DNA from: CAVVXN01 sp963772585
GTDB taxonomy: Bacteria > Planctomycetota > PLA2 > JAEUHO01
Direction: 5' to 3'
DNA: 64,000 bases
NCBI GenBank assembly: GCA_963772585.1
Contig: CAVYXV010000010.1
Coordinates: 372,001 to 436,000, forward strand
Shown: positions 49,923 through 58,202 of the stretch, one piece after another
Layout of the letters: each line of letters begins with the position of its first letter
Position numbering within the stretch: the first letter of the stretch is position 1
The notes under the pieces: generated by a model
What the model was told of the DNA's origin: nothing
Database searches by the model: none
The model's input: only the letters and a program-made list of their open reading frames with translations
Made by a program: the position numbers and the translations under genes

Positions 49923-50051
49923 ATGGTGCGGGAACCCCGCCCGCCGGCCATGTCCATGTCGATCGGGGCGCTGCATGGCCGTCGGCCCCGGCGAGGGGGG
50001 GACACCGCAGGACGAGTGCGTCCCGGCGCGCGCCTCCCCCCGGGGCGGTGA
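49923..50051 (+). CDS. Possible 42-residue leader peptide gene before the RND efflux operon
   Basis: ATG 49923 sits 7 bases after TAGGAT, the same leaderless spacing as four annotated genes here, and its stop (50049-50051) overlaps an in-frame ATG of the next gene (TGATG at 50049-50053). The product is Arg/Gly/Pro-rich with three early Met and no recognised motif. About 80 percent of its third positions are G/C, lower than neighbouring genes. It could be a regulatory leader or chance. Confidence 0.3.
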   Translation: MVREPRPPAMSMSIGALHGRRPRRGGDTAGRVRPGARLPPGR

Positions 50052-50068
50052 TGCCGAAGGGACCCCCC

Positions 50069-51229
50069 ATGAAGACACTCGCCTCCGTGAGGAAGCTGCT
50101 GGGGCTCCTCCTCTTCCTGGCGCTCGTGGCCGCCGTTCTCCTCTACGCCATGGGCGCGTTCAAGGGGGAGAGGGTCGAGCCCGGGCGCGCCCCGACCCCG
50201 GAGGGCCCCGCCGCGCCCTCCCGGACGACCACCGCCGAGAAGCGGCAGGTGCCCGTCGTGGAGGAGGCCGTGGGGACCGTCGAGTCGAGGACCACGGTCG
50301 TCGTCTCCAGTCTCGTGCAGGCGCGCGTCCTCGAGGTGCACGCCGAGGCGGGGGCCCGCGTGAAGGCGGGAACGAAGCTCATCATCCTCGACGACCGCGA
50401 GCTCTCCGCCCGGCGGGAGCAGGCCGCCGACAGCCTCCGACAGGCGGAGGCCGCTCGGGACAGCGCCGTCCAGGCCCGCGAGAGGGCCCGGGCGTTGCTC
50501 GCGCGCGCCCAGAGCAACACGAAGCGGATCGAGCAGCTCGTCGAGAAGAATGTCGAGACGCCGGACGCGCTCGAGTTGGCGGAGACCGGACTCCTCCAGG
50601 CCCAGGCGTCCACCGCCGAGGCCGAGGCCGCGATCGCGGCGGCGAAGGCCCACGTCGAGGGCGCCCAGGAAGCGGTCAAGGAGGCGGACGTCGCGCTCGG
50701 CCACACGATCCTCACCGCACCGATCGACGGCGTCGTCTCCGTCAAGGCCGTAGAGGCGGGGGACCTCGCGTGGCCGGGCAAGACGCTGCTCGAGATCCTC
50801 GACCCCGTCGATCTCCGCCTGGAGGCGCAGGTCCGCGAGGGCCTGATCGGCGGCATCGAGAAGGGCGCGAAGTACGCCATCGCGATCCCCTCCGCCCACG
50901 CGGTGTTCGAGGGGGAGGTGGACGAGATCTGCCCCACGGCGGACCCGCGGAGTCGCACCTTCCGCGTCCGGGTGGACTTTGCCCCGCGGCCGGGCGTGAG
51001 ACCCGGCATGTACGGCCGCCTGCGCATGCCCACCGGCACGCGCGAGGTCGTCTGGGTGCCGGGGGCGGCGATCGAGCGCGTGGGGCAGCTCGACCAGATC
51101 CTCGTGAAAGAGGGTCAGCGGTGGGTCCGGCGGATGGTCACGATCGGCCGGACCTTCTCCGACGGCGGCGTCGAGGTCCTCTCCGGACTCGGCGGCGGGG
51201 AGACGCTCGGCCTCACGGAGCACGAGTGA
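50069..51229 (+). CDS. RND efflux periplasmic adaptor (membrane fusion protein)
   Basis: 386 residues from ATG 50069, which has GAAGGGA upstream; ATG 50051 (TGATG overlap with a short frame) and GTG 50048 are alternatives. An N-terminal anchor helix (LLGLLLFLALVAAVLLYAM) is followed by a lipoyl half-motif (SSLVQARVLEVHAEAGARV), a long alpha-helical hairpin (about 110-215), the second lipoyl half (ILTAPIDGVVSVKAVEAGD) and beta-barrel/MP domains. Links the inner-membrane pump to an outer-membrane channel, which is not encoded here. Stop overlaps the pump start. Confidence 0.9.
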   Translation: MKTLASVRKLLGLLLFLALVAAVLLYAMGAFKGERVEPGRAPTPEGPAAPSRTTTAEKRQVPVVEEAVGTVESRTTVVVSSLVQARVLEVHAEAGARVKAGTKLIILDDRELSARREQAADSLRQAEAARDSAVQARERARALLARAQSNTKRIEQLVEKNVETPDALELAETGLLQAQASTAEAEAAIAAAKAHVEGAQEAVKEADVALGHTILTAPIDGVVSVKAVEAGDLAWPGKTLLEILDPVDLRLEAQVREGLIGGIEKGAKYAIAIPSAHAVFEGEVDEICPTADPRSRTFRVRVDFAPRPGVRPGMYGRLRMPTGTREVVWVPGAAIERVGQLDQILVKEGQRWVRRMVTIGRTFSDGGVEVLSGLGGGETLGLTEHE

Positions 51230-54200
51230 TGGCCAAGGGAGACCTCGTCCAGCGCCTCGTCCGCGCGTCGGTCACCAGCCCGCTGTCGCCCCTGCTCATC
51301 GTGCTGTCCGTGGCGGCCGGCATCGTGGCCGTGACGTTCACGCCGCGCGAGGAGGAGCCGCAGATCGTCGTCCCGATGGCGGACGTCTACGTCCAGTTTC
51401 CCGGCGCGAGCGCCGAGGAGGTCGAGAAGCTCGTCGCGACGCCGCTGGAGAAGCTCCTGTGGCAGATCGACGGCGTCGAGCACGTCTACTCGATGTCGCG
51501 CCGCGACCACGCGATCGTGACCGTGCGTTTCTTCGTCGGCGAGGACCGGGAGCGGGCGCTGGTGCGGCTCCAGAGCAAGATCGACGCGCACCGCGACGTC
51601 GTGCCGCCGGGCGTCACGGGATGGGTCGTCAAACCCGTGGAGATCGACGACGTTCCCATCGTCACCCTCACCTTCTGGTCCCGGCACCGGAGCGACGCCG
51701 CGCTCCGGCGGGTGGCCGAGGAGGTAGCCGCGCGACTCGATTCCGTGCCCGACCTCAGCCGTTCCGCAATCGTGGGGGGGCGCCCGCGGGAGGTCCGCGT
51801 CGAGATCGATCCCACGACGCTCGCGGCGCACGGGCTCTCCCCGCTGGAGGTTTCCCACGCCCTCGCCGGCGCGGACGCATCGCTCACCGCGGGGTCCTTC
51901 GATCGCGAGGACGTGACCATCCCGGTGGTGGCGGGTCCCTTCGTGGGCGGGAAGGACGAAGCCGCGGACCTCGTCGTCGGCGCCTACGGCGGACGGCCGG
52001 TCAAGCTGAGGGACGTCGCCACCGTGACGGACGGACCGGCCGAGCGCCAGACGTACGTCCGCCTCCGGTTCGGGCCGGCGGAGGCCGCGGCAGAGGGAGT
52101 CGAGGCCGGAGAGCCCTTCCCGGCCGTGACCCTGGCCCTGTCCAAGAAGAAGGGGACGAACGCCGTCTTGGTGGCGAGGTCCATCCTGGAGAAGGCACGG
52201 CACCTCCAGCAGGAGGTCCTTCCCGAGGACGTCCACATGCTCGTCTCCCGCGACTACGGCGAGACCGCCGACGAGAAGGTGAACGAGCTGTTGGGCCACC
52301 TCACGCTGGCCATCATCACGGTGATCGGCCTGATCGCGTACTCGCTCGGCTGGCGCGAGGGGCTCATCGTCGCGGCCGCGGTGCCGATCACCTTCGCCCT
52401 CACCCTCTTGGTGAACCTGCTCATCGGCTACTCGATCAACCGCGTGACCCTCTTCGCGCTCGTGCTCGTGCTGGGCATGGTCTGCGACGACCCGATCGTG
52501 GACGTCGAGAACATCCACCGGCACTTCTCGTTGCACCGGTTTCCCCCGTTGCAGGCCGTCCTGCACGCCGTGAACGAGGTGCGTCCGCCCATCATCTTCG
52601 CCACGGTGGCGGTGATCCTGTCGTTCCTGCCGATGCTCTTCATCACCGGGATGATGGGGCCGTACATGCGGCCGATGGCCCTGAACGTCCCGGTCGCCAT
52701 GTTCATGAGCCTCCTGGTGGCGTTCACGATCACCCCCTGGATGGCCTACTACCTCCTCCGCCCGCTGTACGGGAAGGGCGCGGACCACGACGCCGACTCC
52801 GGACCGGGCATCGGGACCCGGCTCTACCGCAGTCTGGTCAGCGTCTTCCTCCGGGCGCGCGTGCTCCGTTGGGCGCTGCTCGTGGCGATTCTCGCGCTCA
52901 TGGGCTTCGCGGGGGAGATCGCTCTCACGGGCAAGGTGCCGCTGAAGATGCTGCCCTACGACAACAAGAGCGAATTCCAGCTCCTCGTGGACCTCCCGGA
53001 GGGGGCGACGCTGGAGCGGACGGACGCTGCCGTCCGCGACTTCGAGCGGTACCTCGCGACCGTGCCGGAGATCCGCAACTACCAGTCCTACGTCGGAACG
53101 TCGAGCCCGATCGACTTCAACGGGCTGGTGCGCCACTACGGCCTGCGGGCGGGGCCGAACCTCGCCGACATCCGGGTGAATCTCCTCCCGAAGGGCGAAC
53201 GGGCCCAGCAGAGCCACGAGCTGACGCTGCGGATCCGCGACGACATCGAGCGCATCGCCGCGCAGAACGACGCCAAGCTCAAGATCGTCGAGATGCCCCC
53301 CGGTCCTCCCGTCCTGAGCACGCTGGTGGCCGAGGTCCACGGCCCTGCCGGCATGTCCTATCCCGCGCTGGTCTCGGCGGGCCGCGACGTGGAGCGCCGC
53401 ATGGCGATGCTCCACGGCGTCGTGGACACGGACGTGATGATCGAGAGCGAACGCGTCCGGATGGACTTCGTCCTCGACAAGGAGAAGGCCGCGCTCCACG
53501 GTGTCGCCACGGCGGACGTGGTGCGGACGCTCCGGCTCGCCCTCACCGGCGACGTGCCCGCGACCGTGCACGAACCGGGCGAGCGGCAGCCCCTCCGTCT
53601 CCGTCTCATGCTCTCGCGGGCCGAGCGGAGCGGCCCCCAGGAACTGTCCCGGCTCCAGGTGAAGGGCGGGACGGGCGCGCTCGTCCCGCTCGCCGAGATC
53701 GGCGCCTTCGAGGCCGTCCCGGACGACCTCACCATCTACCACAAGGACCTCGACCGGGTCGTCTTCGTGCTCGGCGACATCGCGGGCCGTCCCCCGGCCG
53801 ACGTGGTCTTCGCGATGCAGGACTCGCTCGGCGAGCATCCCCTCGCGCAGGAGGCGGAGGCCGACTGGCGGGGTGAGGGCGAGTGGAAGATCACGTTGGA
53901 CGTCTTCCGCGACCTGGGCCTCGCCTTCTTCGGTGCCCTGATCGCGATCTACGCGCTGCTCGTGATCGAGACGCACTCGTTCTTCATGCCGCTCGTCGTC
54001 ATGTCGTCGATCCCGCTCGGCCTGATCGGCATCATGCCCGGCTTCTGGCTCCTGAACGCCCTCTCCTCGAAGACGATCGGCGCCTACTCGAGCCCCCTCT
54101 GGTTCACCGCCACGGGGATGATCGGCATGATCGCCCTCGCCGGCATCGTGATCCGCAACGCCATCCTCCTGATCGACTTCATCCGGAACAACGTCGCCGA

Positions 54201-54441
54201 GGGCATGGACGTGAGGGAGGCCGTGTTGGAGAGCGGCACGAAGCGGCTCCGGCCCATCCTCCTCACCGCCCTGACCACGATGCTGGGGGCCTGGCCGATC
54301 ACGCTCGACCCGATCTTCAGCGGCCTCGCGTGGTCCCTCATCTTCGGGATCCTCGCCTCGACGATGTTCACGCTCGTGGTGATCCCCGTCGCCTACTACG
54401 CCTTCTACCGGAACCGTTCCGAGCCCGAGCCGCTCGCGTGA
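51229..54441 (+). CDS. RND efflux transporter permease
   Basis: 1070 residues, 12 helices and two large periplasmic loops as in AcrB. The proton-relay acids of TM4 are D420 and D421 in GMVCDDPIVDVEN. Periplasmic start QFPGASAEEVEKLVATPLE and the TM11-12 segment GIVIRNAILLIDFI followed by RLRPILLTALTTMLG are family hallmarks. Substrate class is uncertain; overall resemblance is to the hydrophobe/AcrB-like group rather than to CusA (no Met triad noted). Overlaps both neighbours, so it is coupled to the adaptor and to the LD-carboxypeptidase gene. Confidence 0.92.
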   Translation: MAKGDLVQRLVRASVTSPLSPLLIVLSVAAGIVAVTFTPREEEPQIVVPMADVYVQFPGASAEEVEKLVATPLEKLLWQIDGVEHVYSMSRRDHAIVTVRFFVGEDRERALVRLQSKIDAHRDVVPPGVTGWVVKPVEIDDVPIVTLTFWSRHRSDAALRRVAEEVAARLDSVPDLSRSAIVGGRPREVRVEIDPTTLAAHGLSPLEVSHALAGADASLTAGSFDREDVTIPVVAGPFVGGKDEAADLVVGAYGGRPVKLRDVATVTDGPAERQTYVRLRFGPAEAAAEGVEAGEPFPAVTLALSKKKGTNAVLVARSILEKARHLQQEVLPEDVHMLVSRDYGETADEKVNELLGHLTLAIITVIGLIAYSLGWREGLIVAAAVPITFALTLLVNLLIGYSINRVTLFALVLVLGMVCDDPIVDVENIHRHFSLHRFPPLQAVLHAVNEVRPPIIFATVAVILSFLPMLFITGMMGPYMRPMALNVPVAMFMSLLVAFTITPWMAYYLLRPLYGKGADHDADSGPGIGTRLYRSLVSVFLRARVLRWALLVAILALMGFAGEIALTGKVPLKMLPYDNKSEFQLLVDLPEGATLERTDAAVRDFERYLATVPEIRNYQSYVGTSSPIDFNGLVRHYGLRAGPNLADIRVNLLPKGERAQQSHELTLRIRDDIERIAAQNDAKLKIVEMPPGPPVLSTLVAEVHGPAGMSYPALVSAGRDVERRMAMLHGVVDTDVMIESERVRMDFVLDKEKAALHGVATADVVRTLRLALTGDVPATVHEPGERQPLRLRLMLSRAERSGPQELSRLQVKGGTGALVPLAEIGAFEAVPDDLTIYHKDLDRVVFVLGDIAGRPPADVVFAMQDSLGEHPLAQEAEADWRGEGEWKITLDVFRDLGLAFFGALIAIYALLVIETHSFFMPLVVMSSIPLGLIGIMPGFWLLNALSSKTIGAYSSPLWFTATGMIGMIALAGIVIRNAILLIDFIRNNVAEGMDVREAVLESGTKRLRPILLTALTTMLGAWPITLDPIFSGLAWSLIFGILASTMFTLVVIPVAYYAFYRNRSEPEPLA

Positions 54442-55343
54442 GCGGCGCGTTGCGTACGCCTCTTCCCCTGGCGCCGGGGGCGCGCGTGCGCGTCGTCGCG
54501 CCCTCGTGGGCGGTGGACGCCGACCGCCTCGAGGCCGGGCTGTCCGTTCTCGCCGCCCTCGGCCTCGAGCCCGTCCTCGGCGGAAACGTCGGTCTCAGGG
54601 CGGGGTTCTTCGCCGGCGACGATGCGGCGCGTCTGGCGGCGCTCGAAGAGGCTCTCGACGACCCCTCGTCTCCCGTGCTCTGGGTCGCGCAGGGCGGGCA
54701 CGGGGCGACGCGGCTGGTGGGGCGACTGGACCCGCGTCGGATCCGCGCCGCGGGGAAGTGGCTCGTGGGCTTCTCCGATGCGACGGCGCTTCACGCGGCA
54801 TGGCAGCGGGCCGGTCTCGCGAGCCTGTACGGACCGAACGTGACGACGCTCGCCGCCGCGTCGGAAGGGACGCGGGCGGCGCTCGCGGCCTCGCTCTTCG
54901 AGGGGCGCCTTCCCGCCTTCGCGGTGGACGCGCCGCCTCCCGGCTCCACCGTGCGCGCTCCCGTCGTGGGCGGGACGCTGTCCGTCTGGACCGCGCTGGT
55001 CGGGACGGGGTTGCTGCCCCCGGCCCGGGGCCGGCTGCTCTTCTTCGAGGACGTGGACGAGGCGACCCACCGGCTCGACCGCTTCGTCGTCCAGCTGCTC
55101 GGGTCCGGTGCGCTCGAAGGCGCCGCCGGGGCGCTCCTCGGCGGTTTCGAGCGGTGCCCGCCCTCCCACGGCGACGGGGCGTGCGCCGAGGCCGTGATCG
55201 CCGCCGCCCTGGCCGACCGCGGGATCGCTTCCGCCGGCGGCGTGCCCGTCGGCCACGGCCGTTCGTCGCGCCCGTTGCTCCTGGGAGGTGCCTACGCGTG
55301 GACGGAGGACGCGCGTCTGGTGCCCGACCAGCCCGCGGCGTAG
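54438..55343 (+). CDS. LD-carboxypeptidase (peptidase S66 family)
   Basis: 301 residues from GTG 54438 (GTGA overlap with the pump gene). Catalytic triad of S66: Ser in VGFSDATAL (about 110-118), Glu in LFFEDVDEATHRLDR (about 195-209), His in VGHGRSSRP (about 271-279). Cleaves the L,D bond releasing terminal D-Ala from murein tetrapeptides during recycling, or hydrolyses microcin C-type peptides (MccF-like). Cytoplasmic. Why it is joined to an efflux operon is unclear; a detoxification role would fit an MccF-like activity. Confidence 0.88.
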   Translation: MSGALRTPLPLAPGARVRVVAPSWAVDADRLEAGLSVLAALGLEPVLGGNVGLRAGFFAGDDAARLAALEEALDDPSSPVLWVAQGGHGATRLVGRLDPRRIRAAGKWLVGFSDATALHAAWQRAGLASLYGPNVTTLAAASEGTRAALAASLFEGRLPAFAVDAPPPGSTVRAPVVGGTLSVWTALVGTGLLPPARGRLLFFEDVDEATHRLDRFVVQLLGSGALEGAAGALLGGFERCPPSHGDGACAEAVIAAALADRGIASAGGVPVGHGRSSRPLLLGGAYAWTEDARLVPDQPAA

Positions 55344-55352
55344 CGCGCCCGC

Positions 55353-55634
55353 CTACTCCGCGAGGTCCGCGTACTCGGGATGGTGTTCGAGCCACGACGC
55401 CACGTACGGGCAGGTGGGGAGGACGCGCAGGCCCTCCTTGCGCGCGTGATCGAGCGCCGCCCGGACGAGCGCGCTCGCGACGCCTCGGCCTCGGGCCGCG
55501 GGCGGCGTGTAGGTGTGGTCGAGATCCAGCGTGTCCTCGCCCAACCGCCGGTACGTGAGCGCCGCTTCCCGGCCGTCGACATCGACGACGAATCGCCTGC
55601 GCTCGGTCTCGTGGCGCACGTGGACGTCGCTCAT
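55353..55634 (-). CDS. Small GNAT-type N-acetyltransferase (YjdJ/NATD1-like)
   Basis: 93 residues, the minimal GNAT fold of the YjdJ group. Acetyl-CoA binding loop AARGRGVASALVRAAL at 47-62, preceded by DLDHTYTPP and followed by LPTCPYVASWLEHHPEY. Acceptor unknown. Convergent with the carboxypeptidase gene, 9 bases apart. Confidence 0.88.
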   Translation of the reverse strand: MSDVHVRHETERRRFVVDVDGREAALTYRRLGEDTLDLDHTYTPPAARGRGVASALVRAALDHARKEGLRVLPTCPYVASWLEHHPEYADLAE

Positions 55635-55670
55635 GGTCCCTCCTGCATCGCAGCTCTTTCGCCGGGGGTC

Positions 55671-55676
55671 ATCGTA
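55671..55676 (-). promoter_or_regulatory. -10-like element TACGAT upstream of the GNAT gene
   Basis: Minus-strand TACGAT (55676-55671), 36 bases before ATG 55634; back to back with the element for the divergent aldehyde dehydrogenase gene. Confidence 0.35.
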
Positions 55677-55694
55677 GTCGGCAGGGGTGCGCGG

Positions 55695-55700
55695 TAGGGT
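55695..55700 (+). promoter_or_regulatory. -10-like element TAGGGT upstream of the aldehyde dehydrogenase gene
   Basis: G-TAGGGT, 28 bases before ATG 55729, which has CGGAGGAG upstream. Confidence 0.4.
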
Positions 55701-55728
55701 GGGGGAGGACCCCACGGAGGAGCCTCGG

Positions 55729-57168
55729 ATGCAGCACCACCCCATGTTCATCGACGGTGACTGGTGCGACGCGACCTCCGGGGCGCGCCGGGACGCCGTG
55801 AATCCGGCGACATCCGAGCCATTCGCCACGGTCGCCTGGGGCGACCGTACGGACGCCGTCCGGGCGATCCAGGCCGCCGATCGGGCCCGCACGGCGTGGG
55901 CCCGGACCCCGTTGTGGGAGCGCGCCGACTGCTGCATCCGCATGGCCGAGCGGCTCGAAGAGCGCTCGGACGACCTGGCCGACATCCTGTGCACGGAGCT
56001 CGGAAAGCCGCGGCGCACGGAGGCCGCCGTCGAGGCGGAGCGGTTCGTCCCCGTGATGTACCGGCAGGCGGCGGAGATGGCCCGCTACCAGGAGGGCGCC
56101 ACCTTCCTCGGCCGCGATCCCCACAAGCGCCTGGCGACCTTCTACCGCCCGCGCGGCACCGTCGCCGTCATCACGCCCTGGAACTTCCCGGCGATGATCC
56201 CCAGCGAGTACATCCCCTACGCCCTCGTCCAGGGCAACACCGTGGTCTGGACCCCGGCGCCGACCGCCGCCGTCACGGCCGTCACGTTGATGGGGATCCT
56301 CGCCGAGGCCGGTCTCCCGGACGGCGTGCTGAATCTCGTCATCGGCCCCGGCGCCGAGGTCGGCGACGAGTTCGTGACCAGCGACGGCACCCACGCGATC
56401 GCGATGACCGGAAGCTCGGCCACGGGACGCGTCATCGCCGCGCGCAGCGGGCTCAAGCCCCGGCTGCTCGAGCTCGGCGGGAACGGTCCCGCGATCGTGC
56501 TTCCCGACGCGGACCCGGCGAAGGCCGCGGCGGCGATCGCCTCGGCGTGCTTCTTTGCCGCCGGCCAGGTCTGCTCGGCGGCCGAGCGGATCCTCGTGGC
56601 CGAGGAGGTCCGGGAGCCGTTCGTGGACGCCCTCGTGGAGGAGTCGCAGAAGTGGGTCCCCGGCGATCCGTGGGACCACGCCACGACGATGGGCCCCCAG
56701 AACAACCCGGCGGTGCTCGAGAAGATGGAGCGCCACGTCGCCGATGCGCGGGAGCGCGGCGCCACCGTCGTGGCGGGCGGCGGCCGCCCGGAACTCGCCG
56801 GGTGGTTCCACGAACCGACGGTGCTGACGGGCTTCACGGAAGACTGTCTTCTCAACCGCGAGGAGACGTTCGGGCCGATCGCGCCCGTGCGCGCCTTCGG
56901 GGACGAGGAGGAAGCGTGGCGATTCGTGGAGTCCTGCGACCTCGGGCTGGTGTCGTCGGTGTTCACCGAGAGCGTGGACGACGCCTGGCGGTGGGCGGAG
57001 CGGCTGCGGACGGGCGTCGTCGTCGTGAACGACAACTCGAATTACTGGGAACCGCACGTCCCCTTCGGGGGCATGGCGGGTACCGCGAGCGGGATGGGGC
57101 GGCTCGGCGGGCGAGAGGTCCTCTCCTTCATGGCCGACCTGCAGACCGTCGCTTTCCACCTCTCGTGA
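55729..57168 (+). CDS. NAD(P)-dependent aldehyde dehydrogenase
   Basis: 479 residues, class 1/betaine-aldehyde-dehydrogenase-like. TPWNFPAMIPSEYIPYALVQ is the cofactor-site block, ELGGNGPAIV holds the general base Glu and GQVCSAAERI the catalytic C282. NREETFGPIAPVR follows near the C-terminus. Substrate not predictable. ATG 55729 has a strong Shine-Dalgarno site and fits the family N-terminus (MFIDGDW). Its stop overlaps the threonine aldolase start (GTGA). Confidence 0.92.
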   Translation: MQHHPMFIDGDWCDATSGARRDAVNPATSEPFATVAWGDRTDAVRAIQAADRARTAWARTPLWERADCCIRMAERLEERSDDLADILCTELGKPRRTEAAVEAERFVPVMYRQAAEMARYQEGATFLGRDPHKRLATFYRPRGTVAVITPWNFPAMIPSEYIPYALVQGNTVVWTPAPTAAVTAVTLMGILAEAGLPDGVLNLVIGPGAEVGDEFVTSDGTHAIAMTGSSATGRVIAARSGLKPRLLELGGNGPAIVLPDADPAKAAAAIASACFFAAGQVCSAAERILVAEEVREPFVDALVEESQKWVPGDPWDHATTMGPQNNPAVLEKMERHVADARERGATVVAGGGRPELAGWFHEPTVLTGFTEDCLLNREETFGPIAPVRAFGDEEEAWRFVESCDLGLVSSVFTESVDDAWRWAERLRTGVVVVNDNSNYWEPHVPFGGMAGTASGMGRLGGREVLSFMADLQTVAFHLS

Positions 57169-58202
57169 AGACCTTCGCGAGCGACAACGCCGCGGGCGCC
57201 CACCCCGAGATCCTCGACGCGATCGCCCGCGCCAACCGCGGCCACGCCCTCGCCTACGGCCACGACGAGTACACGGAAGCCGCCGGCGCGCGCTTCCGGG
57301 ACCTCTTCGGCGAACGGGCCCGCGTGCTGTTCGTCTTCGGCGGAACCGGCGCGAACGTCGTCGCGCTCGGTCCCGCGCTCCGGCCCTACCACAGCGTGCT
57401 CTGCGCCGCCTCGTCGCACCTCTGGATGGACGAGTGCGGCGCCGTCGAGCGCATCCTCGGGGCGAAGCTGGTGCCGATCCCCACGCCGGACGGGAAGCTC
57501 GATCCCGATTCGGTCCGCCCCCACGTCGTCGGTCGAGGCGTGGTCCACCACGCCCAGCCCCGGGTGCTCTCCGTCACCCAGTCCACCGAGTGGGGGACGC
57601 GCTACCGACCCGAGGAGCTGGCGGCGCTGGCGGATTTCGCGCACGGCGAGGGGATGGTGCTCCACGTGGACGGCGCCCGGCTGGCGAACGCGGCAGCTGC
57701 CCTGGACCTGCCCCTGGCCGCCTTCACGACGGAAGTCGGCGTGGACGTCCTCTCCTTCGGCGGCACGAAGAACGGCCTGCTGTTCGGGGATGCCGTCGTG
57801 TTCCTCGATCCGACGCTCGCCGCCGAGGGACCGTGGTTCCAGAAGCAGGGCACGCAGCTGCCGTCCAAGATGCGGTTCGTCGCCGCGCAGTTCGACGCCC
57901 TGCTCTCCGGTGACCTCTGGCTACGGAGCGCGCGGCACGCGAATGCCATGGCCCGGCGCCTCGCCGACGCGCTGGCATCCGTCGAGGGCGTCGAGATCGT
58001 CCAGCCCGTCGAGGTGAACGCCGTCTTCTGCCGGATCCCGGCCGGACCGAGGGCGGAGCTCCGCCGGCGGTGGACCTTCCACGACTGGGACGAGGCGACC
58101 GACGTGTGCCGCCTGATGACGGCGTTCGACACGACGGAGGAGGACGTCGACGGCCTCGCCGCCGACGCCCGCGCGCTCCTGGGGATCAGTTCCGGACCGT
58201 GA
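57165..58202 (+). CDS. Low-specificity threonine aldolase family protein
   Basis: 345 residues from GTG 57165. PLP enzyme, fold type I: FASDNAAGAHPEIL start, GGTGANVVAL for phosphate binding, HVDGARLANAAAAL, and the Schiff-base K202 in SFGGTKNGLL. Cleaves threonine or related beta-hydroxy amino acids to glycine and an aldehyde; the coupled aldehyde dehydrogenase would oxidise that aldehyde, a coherent two-gene pathway. The 3' end overlaps the convergent M24 gene by 17 bases. Confidence 0.92.
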   Translation: MKTFASDNAAGAHPEILDAIARANRGHALAYGHDEYTEAAGARFRDLFGERARVLFVFGGTGANVVALGPALRPYHSVLCAASSHLWMDECGAVERILGAKLVPIPTPDGKLDPDSVRPHVVGRGVVHHAQPRVLSVTQSTEWGTRYRPEELAALADFAHGEGMVLHVDGARLANAAAALDLPLAAFTTEVGVDVLSFGGTKNGLLFGDAVVFLDPTLAAEGPWFQKQGTQLPSKMRFVAAQFDALLSGDLWLRSARHANAMARRLADALASVEGVEIVQPVEVNAVFCRIPAGPRAELRRRWTFHDWDEATDVCRLMTAFDTTEEDVDGLAADARALLGISSGP

